Below, piece by piece: positions 12,079 through 23,741 of a DNA stretch of 60,710 nucleotides; within the stretch, counting starts at the first letter, position 1; each line of letters starts with the position of its first letter. The position numbers and the translations under genes were made by a program. Origin of the DNA: Histoplasma ohiense. Its lineage: Eukaryota > Ascomycota > Eurotiomycetes > Onygenales > Ajellomycetaceae. A model generated the notes under the pieces. The model made no database searches. It worked only from the letters and a program-made list of their open reading frames with translations, and was not told where the DNA came from. The stretch lies in contig JAEVHH010000011.1 of assembly GCA_017607445.1 (NCBI GenBank), positions 1-60,710 of the forward strand. The letters run 5' to 3'.

Positions 12079-13310
12079 TCATGTCTGTATATTTGACTGT
12101 GGCAGCTTCTTTCATGTCTTCTCTCATATCTTAACAGTCTCTGCTTGAGATTTTTGAAGCACTCTTCTGTGTTGTTTTTCTCTTCATTCAAGGCCAGGCA
12201 GCTTCAATTGCATTCAAATCTGATGAGTTTCCACATCAGAGAAGCTGTTGAATGTCATGAGCTTTATAGACATGCTGCTGAATATAGTGGTTGTGAGCTG
12301 GTGTTTTATTCTCTTGTACAACAGTATTCAGACATGTTTTGCTACACTTCTTTGCAAAGAATAGTAGCTTTGGTATAAGAATTTTTAACTGATATCAATA
12401 TCAGTCAATCTTCTTGTCTTGCTCATGAGTCAGCTTGTCATTCTTCCGTATTCATTGTCAGATAGATTTGACATCGAGAGTTGATGAAGACTCATTCTTG
12501 CAGTATCAGTATTCAACTCTCACTGTTTTTTCATGATTGATTTCATCTCTATATTCATAGCTTCAATATTGACTTCTGACTGTTTTCATTCTGCAGCAGT
12601 TTCAGGTCCTCAGCAGTGGCAGAGCCCTTTCATATTATATGAAAAACAGACTCAAAACATGAACTCAGTTGATTCTTTTCATTGTTCATGAATACAGCTT
12701 TGATTAAATCTCTTGATAGATGTTCACCAAATTCTATAACCATCACAGCAATATAGAAGAATAACAGATGTCTCATCAGATTATATCACATTCTTTCAAT
12801 TCTCTAAGATTCAATGCTTATATTCAAGACATCACTGTAATCTTTCCAATCTCATTCTTGCAGTAAGATCTGGTTTTCATGTTGACTTGATCTTATGAAA
12901 GTCAGCTTTCTTCAGAATTCATTATATTGTTGTTGAAGATATATCAATTCTCTTCTGACTGAGTTCATCTGCTATATCAGCACAGAATTTCTCTCTTTCA
13001 TATTGATCACAGTATATCTTGATGAGAATATGTTCTTGAGCTGACTGTTGTTTTGTGGGTTGTTCAGAGTGAGGAGCATCTTTTAATCAGTCATCACAGA
13101 TATAAAGATGAGAAAATCTGAATTAAAGTTATAATCTTGAGCAGTTCTATAGATATAATTGATGATTTGAATAGATAGCTGAGTGAAATTGCTGATTTCT
13201 TTTGTAGTTTTATCATCAAAAAACTTCAGAGTCACTATCACAGCATGAATTGAGATATCTGTATTGAAAGCTATATTGAAATAAAAGAGAAGATAAATTT
13301 GATTCATCAA
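12079..13310 (-). pseudogene. Tc1/mariner transposase, truncated at its 3' end by copy X
   Basis: Reading down the minus strand from 13310, the N-terminus has a helix-turn-helix-like region (residues about 20-60, ending in an I-Y-R-T-A type motif). The WSDET motif follows near 12775-12790; in Tc1 transposases it carries the first catalytic Asp. An E-F-M-F-W-x-C-F-S-Y segment comes next. Near 12300 a Q-E-N-K-T-P-A-H segment stands where Q-E/D-N-A-P-A-H is usual, and near 12210 S-D-L-N-A-I-E carries the final acidic residue. Nearly every Trp is TGA or TAA. The 5-prime end of copy X's LTR repeat cuts the element at 12079, so the terminal repeat on that side is not visible. Confidence 0.8.
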
Positions 13311-13439
13311 TCTCTGAGAGATTATCTGCTATTTAAAATGAGGGGTAATTGCTTCTCATTAGTGGTATTTATGATATTTCAACTAGTATATCTGTGGTGT
13401 AGATAGTAGCTTGGCTGAATGAAACTTTTGAAACTGACC

Positions 13440-13704
13440 TCTGTACGGGATATCTCAATCTGTGCTGTGATAGTAGCTCCGAAGTCTTTTGATGATAAAA
13501 CTACAAAAGAAATCAGCAATTTCACTCAGCTATCTATTCAAATCATCAATTGTATCTATAGAACTGTTTAAAATCATGACTTTAATTCAGATCTTCTCTA
13601 TCTTTATATCTATAATAACTGATTAAAAAATACTTCTCACTCTGAACAACTTATAAAACAACAGTCAGCTCAAGAATATATTCTCATCAAAATATATCAT
13701 AATC
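13440..13704 (+). pseudogene. Inverted partial copy of the Tc1 transposase 5' end
   Basis: The plus strand repeats the start of the same transposase, about 245 bp, in opposite orientation to 13010-13262 and head-to-head with it. The same D-D-K-T-T-K-E-I-S-N-F and Q-Q-S-A-Q-E segments can be read. It stops where a hAT remnant begins. It could be a second insertion or an inverted duplication of the first. Confidence 0.75.
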
Positions 13705-14000
13705 TAAGCTGACTGATGAGACCATGAATTTCATGTTTGATTTGATTTGATTTGATTCCAGTCTCATTTCTTGATGTGATTTCCAGTGGGATCGAATCAG
13801 AATGAAAGTGTAAAGAAATCAAAATTTTCAGAAATGAAGTGTAAAAGAATCAGATTTAGATCTAATATAACTATTATAAAATCAACAAAATTTATTATTT
13901 CATGCAAAATGACTGACTATGAAAAATAAGAATATGATCTGAGACTGATCATGATTTTAACTCAAGTTTGATTCTATTCGATGATTATATAATACATGAC
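13705..14000 (+). mobile_element. hAT-like remnant (left arm only, copy e)
   Basis: Aligns with the left arm of copy a, including the GTGAATTTCATG-type start, the TTTGATTTGATTTG run and the GATTATATAATACAT segment. Homology stops before the minisatellite. No right arm or target duplication is visible. Confidence 0.7.
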
Positions 14001-14601
14001 AATTGATAACAATTATTGATAACACTCACAAACTCATTAATACTATATACAATCACAGTCAATTTTTTTCTTTGCTATATCATTGAAAAAGAATTCTGTT
14101 ACAATAGAATTCTTATCAACAATTTCTTTTTCTTTTTCATACTTAATTATCATCAATTTTTTTACAGTTTTTTTTTATAATTGATTATAATGATAGTGAT
14201 AAATAACTTCAACTTAAGTTAAACTTTTCTCTTTATATCAACTTACGTCAATGAAATTGTCAGAATATTGTGTGCTATTATTGTCACTGTTGAATACTGA
14301 CTGCTGATCATTCTCCACAGATCTAAAATAGATTTTTCTTTGATATTAACAGAATCATTATATAGATAGTGATCAAATTCAGTGTTGCAAGAATTTTATT
14401 TGCTCAGATTTTCAGCAGCAATCAATGAATGCAAATTCTTAATCAATAAATATTAGTAATAAATTAATATCAATATCTCAGTGAGTATTATAAAAAACAA
14501 AATTACTTAATCAAAGAATCATATTTTATTGACTCTTCAATTTATATATTATTCTATTCATATTGTTGATAGTTGTTGTTGTAGTATGTCTGAGTTATAT
14601 T
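14001..14601. other. AT-rich unassigned DNA
   Basis: About 600 bp of AT-rich sequence with T-runs. I see no long reading frame, no similarity to other parts of the window and no clear repeat. Probably decayed old sequence. Confidence 0.5.
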
Positions 14602-14866
14602 TGTGATAGATTAGCATTTGTTAGTAATTAACTTACACAATCAACTTCTCTTACGCATCTGCTTGTTTTTGATTATTGTGATTTTGTATAACTGCGATGT
14701 TCTTACACTTTGTGCTTTACATTTTATATAATCTCTAACAATTCTTCTGTATAGCTTTTAATGATTCTCTCATTTCACACTTCACACTTATATAATTTCT
14801 AACAATTCTTTTATATAGTTTTTAATATTCTTTCACTCTGCATTTCACTGTGAAGCAGCTTCGATA
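14602..14866 (+). repeat. Partial 5' LTR of family 1 copy Y
   Basis: Begins TGTGATAGATTAGC like the other family 1 LTRs and runs to AGCTTCGA, where hAT copy b starts. Compared with the LTR at 11545 it lacks about 130 bp, which equals two of the internal tandem units. Confidence 0.82.
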
Positions 14867-14949
14867 GACTGGCTGTGTGATCAGTGCATGGAACTGGGAC
14901 TAAATATTTCTTCAGTTTCATTATCAAATTTCTTAGTTCTGGTCTCATA

Positions 14950-15510
14950 TCCCCTCATCTGGCCGCCAGGAACAATTAGTGCAATACAAGTAGTGTAATA
15001 ACTAAGCTGTTGGTTCGAAGTATCGATCAGATAATTTCTTATCTTAAATTTTATATGATCTGATTTGTTGATACAAGATGCACTACTACTCTTTCTCATG
15101 TTCAATTTTGTCAGCAGCTCTATCATCAACTCTTTGAGTTTTCAAATTCACTATCTTTCATTTGATTAAATTCGGATCCGAATCATCATCGATTTCTCTG
15201 TCATCCACTCAAACTTGTACTTGATGTCAGTACAAAAAAAAGAGAATAGAAGGGAATAAAGATAGAACTTCAAGAACAAAATCTGATTGTGCTGTATGTA
15301 ATAATATTCCTCTCTGTTTGAAGAGTCAGTGTTGGCAGAAGTTTCATTCTATATCTTAATTAGAGCTAGATCAAATAAATTATATATATTACATAAAAAC
15401 ATGTCAATACAGCCAATCTCTCATATAATTCAGTAGATTTTGTGTTTTTAATACGCTAATGTACACACTAAAAAAAGACGCTAATTGTGCCTGGCGGTCA
15501 GATGAAGGGA
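14950..15510. mobile_element. MITE with 32-bp terminal inverted repeats and TA duplication
   Basis: A 561-bp insertion in hAT copy b. The uninterrupted site is visible in copy c (CATATAGTG). The ends are inverted over about 32 bp with four mismatches (TCCCCTCATCTGGCCGCCAG against TCCCTTCATCTGACCGCCAG and onward). TA is duplicated on both sides (14948-14949, 15511-15512), as for Tc1/mariner. No transposase frame. It retains more CpG than its host element, so it may be younger. Confidence 0.85.
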
Positions 15511-15756
15511 TAGTGTTTATTAAATTAGTCACTTTACACTGTTTATATTATAAATCTAGTCCCAGATCATGTTCTTCTTATAAATTACTGATTCTGATCC
15601 CATTTGATCTCATTTTGTAAAATGGGACCAAATGGGACCATGATTTACCCTATATAGATGATATAATGCTATGAGTGTTATCAAAAATCATTATCTATCA
15701 AAAGAAGTTTAGTGTATTTATGCTCTAGTTCTATTTTGAACTAGTAATGATAGTGA

Positions 15757-16490
15757 TAGATAGATTCACTGCAGTAGATAGGTTGGCAGCGATAGATTGG
15801 CAGCGATAGATTGGCAGCGATAGATTGGCAGCGATAGATTGGCAGCGATAGATTGGCAGCGATAGATAGGTTGGCAGTGGTAGGTAAGTTGATTGACAGC
15901 AATAGATAGATTCACCGCGGTAGATAGGTTGGCAGCGATAGATTAGCACGATAGATTAGCAGCGATAGATTAGCAGCGATAGATTAGCAGCAATAGATTA
16001 GCAGTGATAGATTAGCAGCAATAGATTAGCAGTGATAGATAGATTGGCAGCAGCAATAAATTAGCAGTGATAGATTAGCAGCGATAGATTAGCAGCAATA
16101 GATAGATTAGCAGCGATAGATAGATTGACAGTAGCGATAGATTAGCAGCGATAGATAGATTGGCAGTGGTAGATAAATTGGCAGCGATAGATAGGTTGAC
16201 AGCGATAGATAGGTTGGCAGCGATAGATTAGCAGCGATAGATAGCTTAGTAGTGAGGGATAGCTTAGCAGTGAGGGATAGCCAGTGAGGGATAGCTTAGC
16301 CAGCGAGGGATAGCTTAGCAGCGAGGGATAGCTTAGCAGCGAGGGATAGCTTAGCAGCGAGGGATAGCTTGCAGCAATAGATAGGTTGGCAGTGAGGGAT
16401 AGCTTGCAGCAATAGATAGCTTAGCAGCGGCGATAGATTAGCAGCAGTAGATAGATTGGCAGGGGTAAATTGATTGACAGCACTAGATAG
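15757..16490 (-). repeat. Minisatellite of hAT copy b
   Basis: The same 14/18-bp unit family as copy a, read on the other strand (GCAGCGATAGATTA). Confidence 0.9.
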
Positions 16491-16800
16491 AGGTGATATC
16501 TCCACCAATCATATCATCAGATTGATATCTAAGATATGTATTATATAATCATCAGAATGGGACCAAACCTCAGTCAAAATCATAGTCAGTCCCAGGTCAT
16601 GTTCTTATTTTTGATAGTCAGTCACTTTACATGAAATATCAAGATTTATTAGTCCCATTTCACTCATGTTCTAATAATTCTAGTCACTTTACACTCTCAT
16701 TCTGATTCTGGTCCCACTGAAAATCACACCAAGAAATGGGCTGGGGCCAAAACCAAAGCCAAATCAAACATGAAATTCATGGTCCCACTGGTCGTCCCTA

Positions 16801-17932
16801 ATGATGTGAATGCTGAAAAGAGATGCTGAAGCTTCTATCTGTCTCTGACTGAACTTGATATGATATAGCTATTGATTTTGCAGTTTTTCTTATCTGAAAG
16901 TGAAGATTCCATGAACATTCCAGTCATTGTTGACTGACTCAGCAGAGAGTGTAATACTACAGCTACGTGATAAGATAAATGCTGAAGTAGTTGCAGATGT
17001 TTTTATCAGAAGTCTGTTCTATTGTATATATGATCTGTCTTCATTCATTGTGTCGAGATAGAGACAGTCAATTCATCAGTGCACTCGAGTGCAGTGTATA
17101 TCAATTATTAAGAATTGAATGAAAGTTATCAACAGTGTATCACTCAGAGATTGATGAAGCTATTGAGAGAATGATATAAATGATAAAAAACATTCTCTGT
17201 AAGTTCTGCAATTATACACAAAACAACTGAAGCAATCTGCTGTCACATACGAGATTGCATTAATGATTGAGATTCTGCTACAACAGATGTAAGCTTATTC
17301 TTTCTTCTATATAAATACAACTTAGAGATTCTGAACTTCTCTGAGACTCTCTGAGAAACTGCATACATCTGCAGCCTCATACAGACAGCAGAGAATATCA
17401 TGAGCAAACTGAAGAAAGTCCGTGAATGAACAGAAGCTTCAATAATCAGTATTCAGCAAGATTATAAAAATCAAATGAATACTAGAAGAAGTTCTGTGAC
17501 TTGATATTATATAGAAGACAAAGTCTGATTGAATCTCAAGAACATAAAAATGAATCATCTCTTATATATACTAGATTACTGTCATATCAAGTATACAGTG
17601 AAGAAAGTGCTAGATACACATGATTATCAACTCAACACTCTGTCTGACATTCATGACATTTTTCATACAAACCTGCTTCAACCCACAGCTGAGAATTCAT
17701 TTCTCTCACAGAGAATCTTCAATTGACAGTCATCTGCCATTGTAGAAGAAGACAATAAACTCAAGTGAGAAATTGAAGCAATTCTTGACAATAGAATCAA
17801 CTGCCACCACCACAAATATCTCATCAAATGAATAGAATATGATCATTCAATCTGAGAATTCATGTCTGTCTTGAAAGATATCATCATCCTCGACATCTAC
17901 AAGTTCTCACTCACTCTGATAGAGAGGGATAA
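16801..17932 (+). pseudogene. pol: 3' end of pol, family 1 copy Y (integrase and chromodomain)
   Basis: Collinear with 10420-11544 of copy X. The integrase core segment with S-R-D-S-Q-F-like sequence lies near 17040-17075 and carries a one-base insertion. The C-terminal part (17529-17726) is open over 65 codons. The chromodomain remnant ends just before the purine tract at about 17915-17932. Everything between the 5' LTR and integrase is missing. Confidence 0.8.
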
Positions 17933-18466
17933 TGTGATGGATTAGTATCTGTTAGTAATTAACTTATACAATCAACTCTTCTTCTGCATCTGTTTGTTTT
18001 TGACTGTTGTGATTTTGTATAACTCTCAATGTTCTTCTACTCTGTGCTCTGTATTTATATAGTTTCTAATGATTCTTCTGTGTAGCTTCTAACATTCTCT
18101 CATTTCATATTTCATACTTAAAAGTCTCTAATGATTCTTTTATATAGTCTTCAATGATTTTTTCATTTTATATTCTGCATTTGTATAGTTTTTAACAATT
18201 CTTCTGTGTAGCTCTCAATGATTCTCTCACTTCATGCTCCACACTTGTGTAGTTTCTAACAATTCTTTCATATAGTTTTTAATATTCTTTCACTTCACAT
18301 TTTACTGTGAAGCAGCTTCTGATATTCTTTCACTCTGAATTTCTCTCTATAAGAACTCTCTTTATATGATCTTTTCTTCTGATTTCTTTTCTCTTTCTTT
18401 TCTTAATCAATTCGTAATCTGTAATTAGAATAGTATCAAATCGTTAATCGAAGTACGCTCGTTACA
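17933..18466 (+). repeat. 3' LTR of family 1 copy Y
   Basis: 534 bp from TGTGATGGATTAG to CTCGTTACA. Its last 20 bp retain two CpGs, so this end is the least decayed. It abuts family 2 sequence at 18467. Confidence 0.9.
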
Positions 18467-18529
18467 AGTTGTATCCACTCTTTATCTAATGCATTTTTTA
18501 AATATTCTCTTAGAGTGGCTAACTCAGTT

Positions 18530-20598
18530 TCGGGAGAGATTGTATATTGACATAAATGAAGATTGTGCATCAGACTTGAGATTTATATAGTATTCTATCT
18601 CTTTTAATCTTTTTGCACTTATAGCAGCTTCTTCTAAGAAGATATGTGTGTATGGTATGACATAATTGAGTAGACTGATTGACAAGTTCAAATACACAGC
18701 TGAGAATATATATGAAGCATGCTTTGAGTTTTTTGAATGTTTTGTAGATAATACTACAAGCATTTCTACTCTAGCTTCTGTGAGAACTTCAACTAAGACA
18801 TTTTGTTCAGAAATAATTTGAGACTGTTGTTTATCTTCAGAGCTTCTAAAGAAGAATTGTTCATCTGATCAATTTATAAGAGAATTTGTTTGTCTTAATC
18901 AAGAAAAATTCTAATACAAAATTGTAGTTCTTCATCTTCATCATATGAAAGAAATGAGATGTCTGCTGTGCATTACTCTTGTGATCAGTGACAGTAGTTG
19001 CAATGTTATACTCTTCAAAGAAATGCATTATACATTCATCAATTGACTTTAATTATTTTGATTTTGCAGTGAGCAGTTTCTAGATTGTGATTCTTTGTTC
19101 AAAATTCATTGACACAGTTCACTTCTGATTCAGAGTCTACTAGTGCAAGCACTTTTTTACAGACTTTTTAGATGTAGCAAGTTTCAGTGTAACAGTGAAG
19201 CTTAAGATGTTTTTTACATTGACTTTTTATATTTATGACTATTATTGTGAGTTGAATGATGTGTTTTAAATGTTTTTTGAGTTCTTTGAGTTCTTTGTGT
19301 CTTTTGTATTGAGTTTCAAGTCAGACTTGGTGTTTTTGAATTTGTCTTTGAGTTGTTTGAAACACAAATTGATGGTATGTTCTGGTTGCTTGCAATAATG
19401 GCAATATTTCAATTGAGTGAAGTCATTGAACTTTGTAGTGTCATTTCATCTGTATTTATTTTGTGATCTATTATCAGCATTATTTCTGTTGTTAAAGCTT
19501 TGAGTGGGGTTTTTTGAAATTTGACTTCTCTTTAAGTTTTTTCCATCTCTCTGACAAATTCAATTCTGTCATTGCAAGTTTATGTAGAGTGGCATCATAG
19601 CTTAACTCTTTCAATTTGATTGCATATTTATTGAATTCTCAGCAAATGAAAGATAGAACTTTCATATAGAGATGTGATTTCTGATGATATTCACTATAAA
19701 AATACTGCAGACATTTTTCAATTGATTATAAATGTGAAGCAAATTGTTGAACTGTCTGATCTTCTTGTTGCTCTGTTTTTCAGTACTGTCTATCAGCATC
19801 TCAGAAACTTTTATCTGAATTAATGACTTGACATTACATTCAACTAATAAATTCTTCTCATAATGACAAAGTCTGTATATTATATGTATGTTGATATCAA
19901 CATTGTTGCATCTTGACATTGAAATGAGTGATGATTTTGATGATCTTTTGATGGTTGTGTTTGTTGTAGTAATCAAGATCACTGATATGAAAAGTGATAG
20001 CAGCTGTAACAAAGTTTTTGAATTCTTTTATATTTTGATTTTAGAACTTTTTCATATTTCTCTGAGAAGAGTAACTGTTCATACTGAGATCTTGAAATTC
20101 TAATTGTCAAAGTGATATTCAACTACATTTCTCACTGACAGTAGTCACAGCACTTTTCACTAAGATATTGAGTGTTTGTAGTGTGGATTTCAGTGATCTG
20201 AGAATACTTGTGATGTTATCATAATTATCATTCATGTTAGTGATATCTCTACTGTGGTTTGAATGTGCTTCTAGTGTATTTCAGATGACTGAAATTGTTT
20301 CATTCAATTCTTGCAGTAAAGTGTTGCACTGATGTTGAAGTTCTTGCAATTTTTTTTTGATCTGTAATTTTTTGATTCTTCTGATCACAGCTATTTTCTC
20401 AGTTTTAATTATGCTGAGATCTTCAGAAGAGATGTTCTCTTCTGAACTATATTTAGAGTTTGATTTCATAAAGAAAGATGATGTTTGTTGTACATTTTCA
20501 GTGACAGCAATGCATGTTTCACAGTTTTCTTCAATGATGTTTGTTACTTCAGATTCAGTGATAGTATGAGTACAGTGGATGCTGTGAGTAGAGATCAT
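18530..20598 (-). pseudogene. gag: gag-pol start of Ty3 family 2 (truncated copy)
   Basis: The frame opens at 20598 with a Ser/Thr/Glu-rich N-terminus followed by a Lys/Leu/Gln-rich helical segment. A CCHC zinc knuckle (CHYCKQPEHTINLC) is at 19362-19403, and the sequence after it fits a protease-to-RT linker. The 18524-18763 segment shows the I-Y-N-L-S run that precedes RT in Ty3 elements. Numerous TGA/TAA codons and frame changes occur. Confidence 0.75.
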
Positions 20599-20645
20599 GA
20601 CTATTACTCAATGAACTGTCTCTCAAAGATTGAGTGATTAGAAAC

Positions 20646-20908
20646 TGTGAGATGTAGTGACAGTGTGAAGAATAACAGTAGAAGATAGTTTATAGTGTAG
20701 CAGAGATAATAGTAGTATATTGTAGAGTGTAGTATAGTAGCATAATATAGTGTAGCTAATTGCTAAGAAAGAAAAGAAAGAGAAAGAAGATGTGCAAAAT
20801 ACATACATCAATATATATATACATATAAAAATAGCAGTAGTGAGAGTATAATGGAAAGAGGTAAGAATAAGCGAAGATAATAAGGAAATAATAAACAAGT
20901 GCATTACA
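20646..20908 (-). repeat. 5' LTR of the truncated family 2 copy
   Basis: 263 bp. On the plus strand it reads TGTGAGATG...GCATTACA. It matches 23476-23741 and 45830-46095. Confidence 0.88.
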
Positions 20909-21121
20909 TGTATGATGAGTTGACTTTGATATCACAGCTGTGAACAAGTGCTGATTCTATGTTTGTTGTTCTTTTTAACTGAGATTTGAAATTCTTCTCA
21001 TGCAGTACTATATTTCTTTTGAATCTCATCTCTTACAGCTATGCAACAATCTCACTGCTATTTCTGATGATTTGTTCTACCAGCAGCTATAGTCTATGTT
21101 CTGATGTCCATGCATTGGCAG
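20909..21121 (-). other. Left piece of the target of copy A; possible coding frame continues here
   Basis: This piece is contiguous with 51349-51567 once copy A and one GGCAG duplicate are removed. On the minus strand, the frame from the right piece enters as N-A-W-T-S-E-H-R-L and goes on with L-L-V-E-Q-I-I-R, interrupted by TAG (likely from CAG). It resembles the beginning of a Myb/SANT-like helix (W-T-x-E), but this is only a resemblance. Confidence 0.3.
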
Positions 21122-21357
21122 TGTGACAGGTTAGCATCTGTTAGTAATTAACTTACACAATCAACTTCTCTTCTGCATCTGCTTGTTTCTAGACTGGCCG
21201 TGTGACCATGCATGGGACTGGGACTAAATATTTCTCCAGTCCCATTATCAAATTTCTTAGTCCTGGTCCCATATAGTGTTTATTAAATTAGTCACTTTAC
21301 ACTGTTTATATTATAAATCTAGTCCCAGGTCATGTTCTTCTTATAAATTACTGATTC

Positions 21358-21404
21358 TGGTCCCATTTGGTCCCATTTTGTTAAAATGGGACCAAATGGG
21401 ACCA
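21358..21404. repeat. Perfect 47-bp hairpin in hAT copy c
   Basis: 22-bp arms identical to those in copy a, loop GTT instead of AAC. Confidence 0.9.
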
Positions 21405-21524
21405 TGATTTACCCTATATAGATGATATAATGCTATGAGTGTTACCAAAAATCATTACCTATCAAAAGAAGTTTAGTGTATTTATGCTCTAGTTCTATTT
21501 TGAACTAGTAATGATAGTGATAGA

Positions 21525-22395
21525 TAGATTCGCCGCGGTAGATAGATTGGCAGCGATAGATTAGCAGCGATAGATTAGCAGCGATAGATAGATTGGCAGT
21601 GATAGATAGGTTGGCAGCGATAGATTAGCAGTGATAGATAGCTTAGTAGTGAGGGATAGCTTAGCAGCGAGGGATAGCTTAGCAGTGAGGGATAGCTTAG
21701 CAGCGAGGGATAGCTTAGCAGCGAGGGATAGATTGGCAGCGGCGATAGATTAGCAGCGAAAGATAGATTGGCAGCAGCGATAGATTAGCAGCGATAGATT
21801 AGCAGCAATAGATTGGCAGCAATAGATAGATTGGCAGTGGTAGATAAATTGGCAGCGATAGATAGATTCACCGCGGTAGATAGGTTGGCAGCGATAGATT
21901 AGCAGCGATAGATTAGCAGTGATAGATAGCTTAGTAGTGAGGGATAGCTTAGCAGCGAGGGATAGCTTAGCAGTGAGGGATAGCTTAGCAGCGAGGGATA
22001 GCTTAGCAGCGAGGGATAGATTGGCAGCGGCGATAGATTAGCAGCGATAGATAGATTAGCAGCGATAGATAGATTGACAGCAGCGATAGATTAGCAGCAA
22101 TAGATAGATTGGCAGTGGTAGATAAATTGGCAGCGATAGATAGGTTGGCAGCGATAGATAGGTTGGCAGCGATAGCTTAGCAGCGAGGAATAGCTTGCAG
22201 CAATAGATAGGTTGGCAGCGGCGATAGCTTAGCAGCAAGGGATAGCTTAGCAGTGAGGGATAGCTTGCAGCAATAGATAGGTTGGCAGCGGCGATAGCTT
22301 AGCAGCGAGGGATAGCTTAGCAGTGAGGGATAGCTTAGCAGCGGCGATAGATTAGCAGCAGTAGATAGGTTGGCAGCGGCAAATTGGTTGACAGC
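21525..22395 (-). repeat. Minisatellite of hAT copy c
   Basis: 14/18-bp units (GCAGCGATAGATTA and GCAGCGAGGGATAGCTTA types) with higher-order blocks: a stretch near 21525-21720 recurs near 21865-22020. Confidence 0.9.
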
Positions 22396-23184
22396 ACTAG
22401 ATAGGGGTGATATCTCCACCAATCATATCATCAGATTGATATCTAAGATATGTATTATATAATCATCAGAACAGGACCAAACCTCAGTCAAAATCATAGT
22501 CAGTCCCAGGTCATGTTCTTATTTTTGATAGTCAGTCACTTTACATGAAATATCAAGATTTATTAGTCTCATTTCACTCATGTTCTAATAATTCTAGTCA
22601 CTTTACACTCCCATTCTGATCCTGGTCCCACTGAAAATCACGCCAAGAAATGGACTGGGACCAAACCAAACCAAACCAAACATGAAATTCATGGTCCCAC
22701 CAGCCAGCCTACTTGTTTCTGACTGTTGTGATCTTGTATAACTCTCAATGTTCTTCCACTCTGTGCTCTGTGCTTGTATAGTTTCTAATGATTCTTTCAT
22801 ATAGCTCTTAACATTCTTCTGCTCTGTGCTCTGTGCTCATATAGTCTCTAATGATTCTTCTGTGTAGTTTCTAATGTTCTTTCACTTTATGTTTCACACT
22901 CATATAGCCTCTAACAATTCTTCTGTGTAGCTTTCAATGATTTCTCCACTCCACACTCCACACTTGTGTAGTTTCTAATGATTCTTACACATATCTCTTA
23001 ATATTCTTTCACTTCACACTTCACTGTGAAGTGACTTCTGATATTCTTTCATCTCAAACTTCTCTTTATAAGAATTCTCTTTGTACAATTTTTTCTTCTG
23101 ATTTCTTTTCTCTTTCTTTTCTTAATCAATTCATAATCTGTATTAGAATAGTGTTAGATTGTTAATCAAAGTACACTCATTACA

Positions 23185-23475
23185 TTATGAATTGATTCTT
23201 CTGCATTTAAGACTCAAATGTCTCATTATTAATTCTTATGTCTGAGTGTGTTGTTATCAGTTCTTACACTCAAATGTGTTGTTTACAGATCTGAGTGTCT
23301 AGTTGTTATAAAAGATTCCTCATGGACTCAAGTGCTCTTATCATTAGTTATATAGACTGTCATGCTTAAGTGTCTGAAACACAATTGATCATGTTCTACA
23401 AGATCTGAGTGTCTACAAACTGTAATGCTGTGAATAGCATTCATAAAGAAGCTTGATCAAGCTTAGCACTGCAAC
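23185..23475 (+). other. 5' leader of family 1 copy A
   Basis: Untranslated leader, collinear with 55239-55525 in copy Z. It holds several near-direct repeats of a TCTGAGTGT motif. It is interrupted at 23475 by family 2 and resumes at 46096. No canonical tRNA primer-binding site beginning TGG is seen next to the LTR. Confidence 0.7.
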
Positions 23476-23741
23476 TGTGAGATGTAGTGACAATGTAAAG
23501 AGTAACAGTAGAAGATAGTTTATAGTATAGCAGAGATAATAGTAATATATTGTAGAGTAATGTAGTGTAGTAGCATAATGTAGTGTAGCTAATCACTAAG
23601 GAAGAAAAGAAAGAGAAAGAAGATGTGTGAAATACATACATCAATATATATATACATATAGAAATAGCAGTAGTGAGAGTATAATGAAAAGAGGTAAGAA
23701 TAAGTGAAGATAATAAGGAAATAATAAATGAGTGCATTACA
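23476..23741 (-). repeat. 3' LTR of family 2
   Basis: 266 bp, plus-strand limits TGTGAGATG and GCATTACA. On the minus strand it is preceded by a purine-rich run (AAAAAAGAGAGACAA) that fits a polypurine tract. Confidence 0.9.

Larger units (their letters stand above)
14867..16800 (-). mobile_element. hAT-like minisatellite element, copy b, with nested MITE
   Basis: Reverse orientation relative to copy a: it starts TAGACTGGCTGTGTGA and ends near ...CCCACTGGTCGTCCCTA. The flanking octamers do not match (AGCTTCGA left, ATGATGTG right). The left flank is LTR and the right flank is integrase DNA of family 1. The two ends therefore probably come from two different insertions that recombined. The minisatellite spans about 15757-16490. 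A 561-bp MITE interrupts it at 14950. Confidence 0.8.
18467..20908 (-). mobile_element. Ty3 family 2, 5' half (LTR, gag, protease, start of RT)
   Basis: Minus-strand fragment collinear with 43715-46095. It comprises the 5' LTR (20646-20908), gag and protease, and stops in the first codons of RT at 18467, where the LTR of copy Y begins. Confidence 0.85.
21190..22711 (-). mobile_element. hAT-like minisatellite element, copy c
   Basis: 1522 bp, reverse orientation to copy a, starting TAGACTGGCCGTGTGACC. It is flanked by an exact 8-bp duplication CTTGTTTC (21182-21189 and 22712-22719). It contains the minisatellite (about 21525-22395) and the perfect 47-bp hairpin. No coding capacity: the short open frames inside are read from the tandem units. 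Confidence 0.92.
21122..23184 (+). repeat. 5' LTR of family 1 copy A, split by a hAT element
   Basis: Begins TGTGACAGGTTAGC and ends ACTCATTACA. Removing hAT copy c and one 8-bp duplicate leaves 533 bp, the standard LTR length. Confidence 0.9.

Noticed and set aside
12145..12378. 77-codon plus-strand open frame
   Set aside because: The minus strand here carries the end of the Tc1 transposase; the plus frame is its shadow.
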